Under the pieces are notes generated by a model. It made no database searches and was not told where the DNA came from. It saw only the letters and a program-made list of their open reading frames with translations. Source: CAKSEI01 sp964403505 (GTDB lineage Bacteria > Bacillota > Clostridia > Oscillospirales > CAG-272). Taken from it: a DNA stretch of 64,000 nt. Positions 61,944 to 64,000 of this stretch are shown here, one piece after another. Each line of letters begins with the position of its first letter. The stretch's first letter is position 1. Made by a program: the position numbers and the translations under genes. The stretch covers positions 62,001-126,000 of the forward strand of contig CAYOFP010000003.1 of NCBI GenBank assembly GCA_964403505.1. Reading direction: 5' to 3'.

Positions 61944-63185
61944 GTGAAACAGTTTGGTAAAATACTCAAATTTGAGCTCAAATATTATTTTAAGAATAAG
62001 GTCTTTGTAGGAGTTACGGCTTTTCTCGTTCTGCTTATTGCGGCGGTGATGTTTTTTCCCCGTATCGTCACGGTATTCGAGGCGGATCATACCGACGATA
62101 CCTCGACTGAGCTTGCGGTAATGCTTGTAAAAGCGGACGACCCGGCACGGGCGGATATGGTAAAGCAGACGTTCGCTGCGGCGTTTACCGATTACGATGT
62201 GCAATTAACGGACGAGGATAATTCCGGGATAAAAGATAAAATCACATCGGGCGAGGCGGAATGTGCTTTCGTTATGACAGGACCTACGGCTTATACCTAC
62301 TATGTAGACGACCTGTCGCTCTACGATATGAACACCGAGATCGCAGATGAGGTATTACAGCAGATCTATCAGATGAACGCTATGATAAACGGCGGCATGA
62401 GCGCAGAGCAGGCAAGTGAAGTGATGAACATACAAGTCACATGCGAGGTCGAGAGCCTCGGCAAAAATCAGATGGAAAATTTCTTTTACACCTATATTAT
62501 GATTTTTGCACTTTATATGGTCATTCTCCTGTACGGTCAGATGGTGGCAACCAATGTGGCGACCGAGAAAAGCTCAAGAGCGATGGAGGTGCTTATCACC
62601 AGTGCAAAGCCTGTCTCCATGATGTTCGGTAAGGTGATCGCCTCCTGTCTTGCAGGTTTTATTCAGATCGTTGCCGTATTCGGCTCGGCGCTCATATTTT
62701 ATAACCTCAATCAATCTTATTGGGGCGACAATATGATCATTGATTCTATTTTCAATATACCGCCCGAGCTGCTCGTGTATATGTTGGTATTCTTTATACT
62801 CGGCTTCCTGATTTACGCATTTATGTTTGGCGCTGTCGGCTCGACCGCATCCAAACTGGAAGATATCAACACGTCGGTTATGCCGATCACGATGTTGTTC
62901 ATCGTGGCATTTATTGTGGTAATGATCTCGATGAGCTCGGGCAATGTAGACAGTACTGTAATGAAGGTATGTTCCTATATTCCGTTTACATCGCCGATGT
63001 CTATGTTCACACGGATTGCCATGAGCACCGTGCCCTGGTATGAGATCGCAATATCGATCACCATTCTTGTCGGCTCTACCGTAGGAATCGGCGTGCTTTC
63101 GGCAAAGATCTACCGTGTAGGCGTTTTGCTCTACGGCGCACCGCCAAAGATCGGCGCTATTATAAAAGCTGTATGGAAGGCATAA
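61944..63185 (+). CDS. ABC-2 type permease (NatB-like)
   Basis: 413 residues. One N-terminal helix (about 15-37), a large extracytoplasmic loop of about 140 residues, then five to six helices (MIFALYMVILLYGQMVATNVATEKSSRAMEVL is the family signature around the second helix). NatB-type subunits export Na+ or act in antimicrobial resistance. GTG start at 61944 with GGAGGG seven bases before it. The last gene of the LiaF-like operon, followed by a strong terminator. Confidence 0.93.
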   Translation: MKQFGKILKFELKYYFKNKVFVGVTAFLVLLIAAVMFFPRIVTVFEADHTDDTSTELAVMLVKADDPARADMVKQTFAAAFTDYDVQLTDEDNSGIKDKITSGEAECAFVMTGPTAYTYYVDDLSLYDMNTEIADEVLQQIYQMNAMINGGMSAEQASEVMNIQVTCEVESLGKNQMENFFYTYIMIFALYMVILLYGQMVATNVATEKSSRAMEVLITSAKPVSMMFGKVIASCLAGFIQIVAVFGSALIFYNLNQSYWGDNMIIDSIFNIPPELLVYMLVFFILGFLIYAFMFGAVGSTASKLEDINTSVMPITMLFIVAFIVVMISMSSGNVDSTVMKVCSYIPFTSPMSMFTRIAMSTVPWYEIAISITILVGSTVGIGVLSAKIYRVGVLLYGAPPKIGAIIKAVWKA

Positions 63186-63216
63186 AGCTCTCCTTGTACT
63201 CCTATACTTAACGTTA

Positions 63217-63252
63217 AAAACGCCGACTTCTCGTAAGAAGTCGGCGTTTTGT
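63217..63252. terminator. Bidirectional intrinsic terminator between the ABC operon and the exchanger gene
   Basis: AAAACGCCGACTTCT (63217-63231) pairs with AGAAGTCGGCGTTTT (63236-63250) around CGTA and has A and T runs on opposite sides. Confidence 0.92.
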
Positions 63253-63261
63253 AATCCTTGA

Positions 63262-64000
63262 TTATGCCACAATGCAGGAATAAACGAGATATGACAGATA
63301 CATCGCAAGTATGGTGAAGCCCTGCCAGCGCATGAATTTCTTTTGGAATAGCGGCGGTATGATGGCGATCGCCGTTATTGTGAGGCATATAGGTATGTCA
63401 AAATGCGATACCTGTGTCTCAATGGGGAGAGAGCCGCCCTTGATGATTGCACATATGGGGAGTATCATCGTGATGTCTATGATGTTTGCGCCGATGATGT
63501 TTCCGACGCCGAGCGACGGCTCACGCTTGATCAGCGATGATACCGTGGTGACGAGCTCGGGAAGCGACGTACCGATAGCGATGGCGGTAAAGCCGATTAT
63601 TTTTTCCGATACGCCGAACATATACGCTATCTCGCTGCCATTGTTTACGAGAAGGTTTGATCCGATGACGATCGCCGCCGCACCAATCAAAAGCAGGATG
63701 GTATTTTTTATGATAAGCGATGTAGTTTTCTTTTCTGCGTTACCGGCGTATGCCTCGCCCTTTGCACTTTTTATATTCTCTACGATAAATAAGAAGAATA
63801 TAGCGAAAAGTATAAGAGACTTTACGAGTGTCAGGTCGCCTCTCATACACAGCAGAGTGAGTGAGCCGACCGCCAGGACGAGCAAAATAGCCTTAAAACT
63901 GTATTTCTTTTTTTCGATCGCAAGTGGCATAAAGATGATGCTGATGGCGAGAATAAGGCCGATGTTTGCGGTCACAGAACCGACTGCGTTGCCTATTGCC
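63262..64000 (-). CDS. Na+/Ca2+ exchanger family (CaCA) antiporter, N-terminus outside the window
   Basis: About 246 residues of a YrbG-like calcium/sodium antiporter; the frame is open through the window edge, so the 5' part is missing. Text before the first possible start (AIGNAVGSVTANIGL) is the end of the alpha-1 repeat, which usually reads GSN. The alpha-2 repeat is complete: GTSLPELVTTVSSLIKREPSLGVGNIIGANIIDI in segments. About seven to eight helices are visible. It works as a separate minus-strand unit behind a shared terminator. Confidence 0.93.
   Translation of the reverse strand, partial: AIGNAVGSVTANIGLILAISIIFMPLAIEKKKYSFKAILLVLAVGSLTLLCMRGDLTLVKSLILFAIFFLFIVENIKSAKGEAYAGNAEKKTTSLIIKNTILLLIGAAAIVIGSNLLVNNGSEIAYMFGVSEKIIGFTAIAIGTSLPELVTTVSSLIKREPSLGVGNIIGANIIDITMILPICAIIKGGSLPIETQVSHFDIPICLTITAIAIIPPLFQKKFMRWQGFTILAMYLSYLVYSCIVA

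Overview
The window reads as chromosomal DNA from a low-to-mid GC Firmicute of class Clostridia, most likely a gut Ruminococcaceae/Oscillospiraceae-type organism (inference). The reasons are PolC as replicase, the sporulation-cluster genes yabP and yabQ, cdaA-cdaR, RbgA, vegetative promoters close to TTGACA/TATAAT with 17-bp spacers, strong GGAGG ribosome sites and frequent ATGA-type gene overlaps. A run of 10 Ns at 49821-49830 shows that it is a draft assembly. I saw no tRNA, rRNA, CRISPR array or complete insertion sequence.

Left end (1-6813): partial rbgA and lepB on the minus strand, then a cell-surface cassette on the plus strand: a GT4 glycosyltransferase, an MBOAT acyltransferase, a membrane-anchored SGNH-NodB deacetylase fusion, an acyl carrier protein and an FkbH-like HAD/GNAT enzyme. 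Together these suggest a pathway that makes a carrier-bound three-carbon acid (glyceryl-ACP is the FkbH precedent) and esterifies a surface polymer with it. This is the best candidate for an undescribed system here. The cassette lies between rplS and lepB-rbgA, which are neighbours in many Firmicutes.

6861-16521: rplS with a structured leader, rpmE, hflX, a YigZ-family gene, the dgt-dnaG-rpoD macromolecular synthesis operon, a solute-binding-like lipoprotein, a MITE-like repeat and ychF. 16622-24222: a two-gene operon for a 1069-residue collagen-like surface protein with BspA-type leucine-rich repeats and a small unknown protein, facing an XRE regulator across a consensus promoter with an inverted-repeat operator. 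A two-component system with two membrane-anchored accessory proteins follows. 24266-26488 (minus): ispD, ispF, a second MITE copy in opposite orientation, and rpe.

26587-42632 (plus): cdaA-cdaR and an FAD-dependent oxidoreductase, an RseC-like protein, recJ, relA, dtd, hemZ, a kinase, then a yab/divIC-type cluster (flippase, GDPD-like protein, rqcP, yabP, yabQ, divIC) and a lone fumarase alpha subunit. 42692-48510: xpt behind an attenuator-like leader, and a complete BMP-type nucleoside ABC transporter, forming a purine salvage unit. 48571-59224: pyrH, frr (interrupted by the assembly gap), uppS, cdsA, dxr, rseP, ispG and polC, the usual Firmicute order. With ispD and ispF, four genes of the MEP isoprenoid pathway are present, feeding UppS and wall synthesis.

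59225-64000: a stand-alone structured non-coding RNA gene with its own promoter and a UUCG-loop terminator, then a LiaF-like/DUF4097-like/ABC transporter operon with an envelope-stress flavour, and a partial Na+/Ca2+ exchanger on the minus strand.
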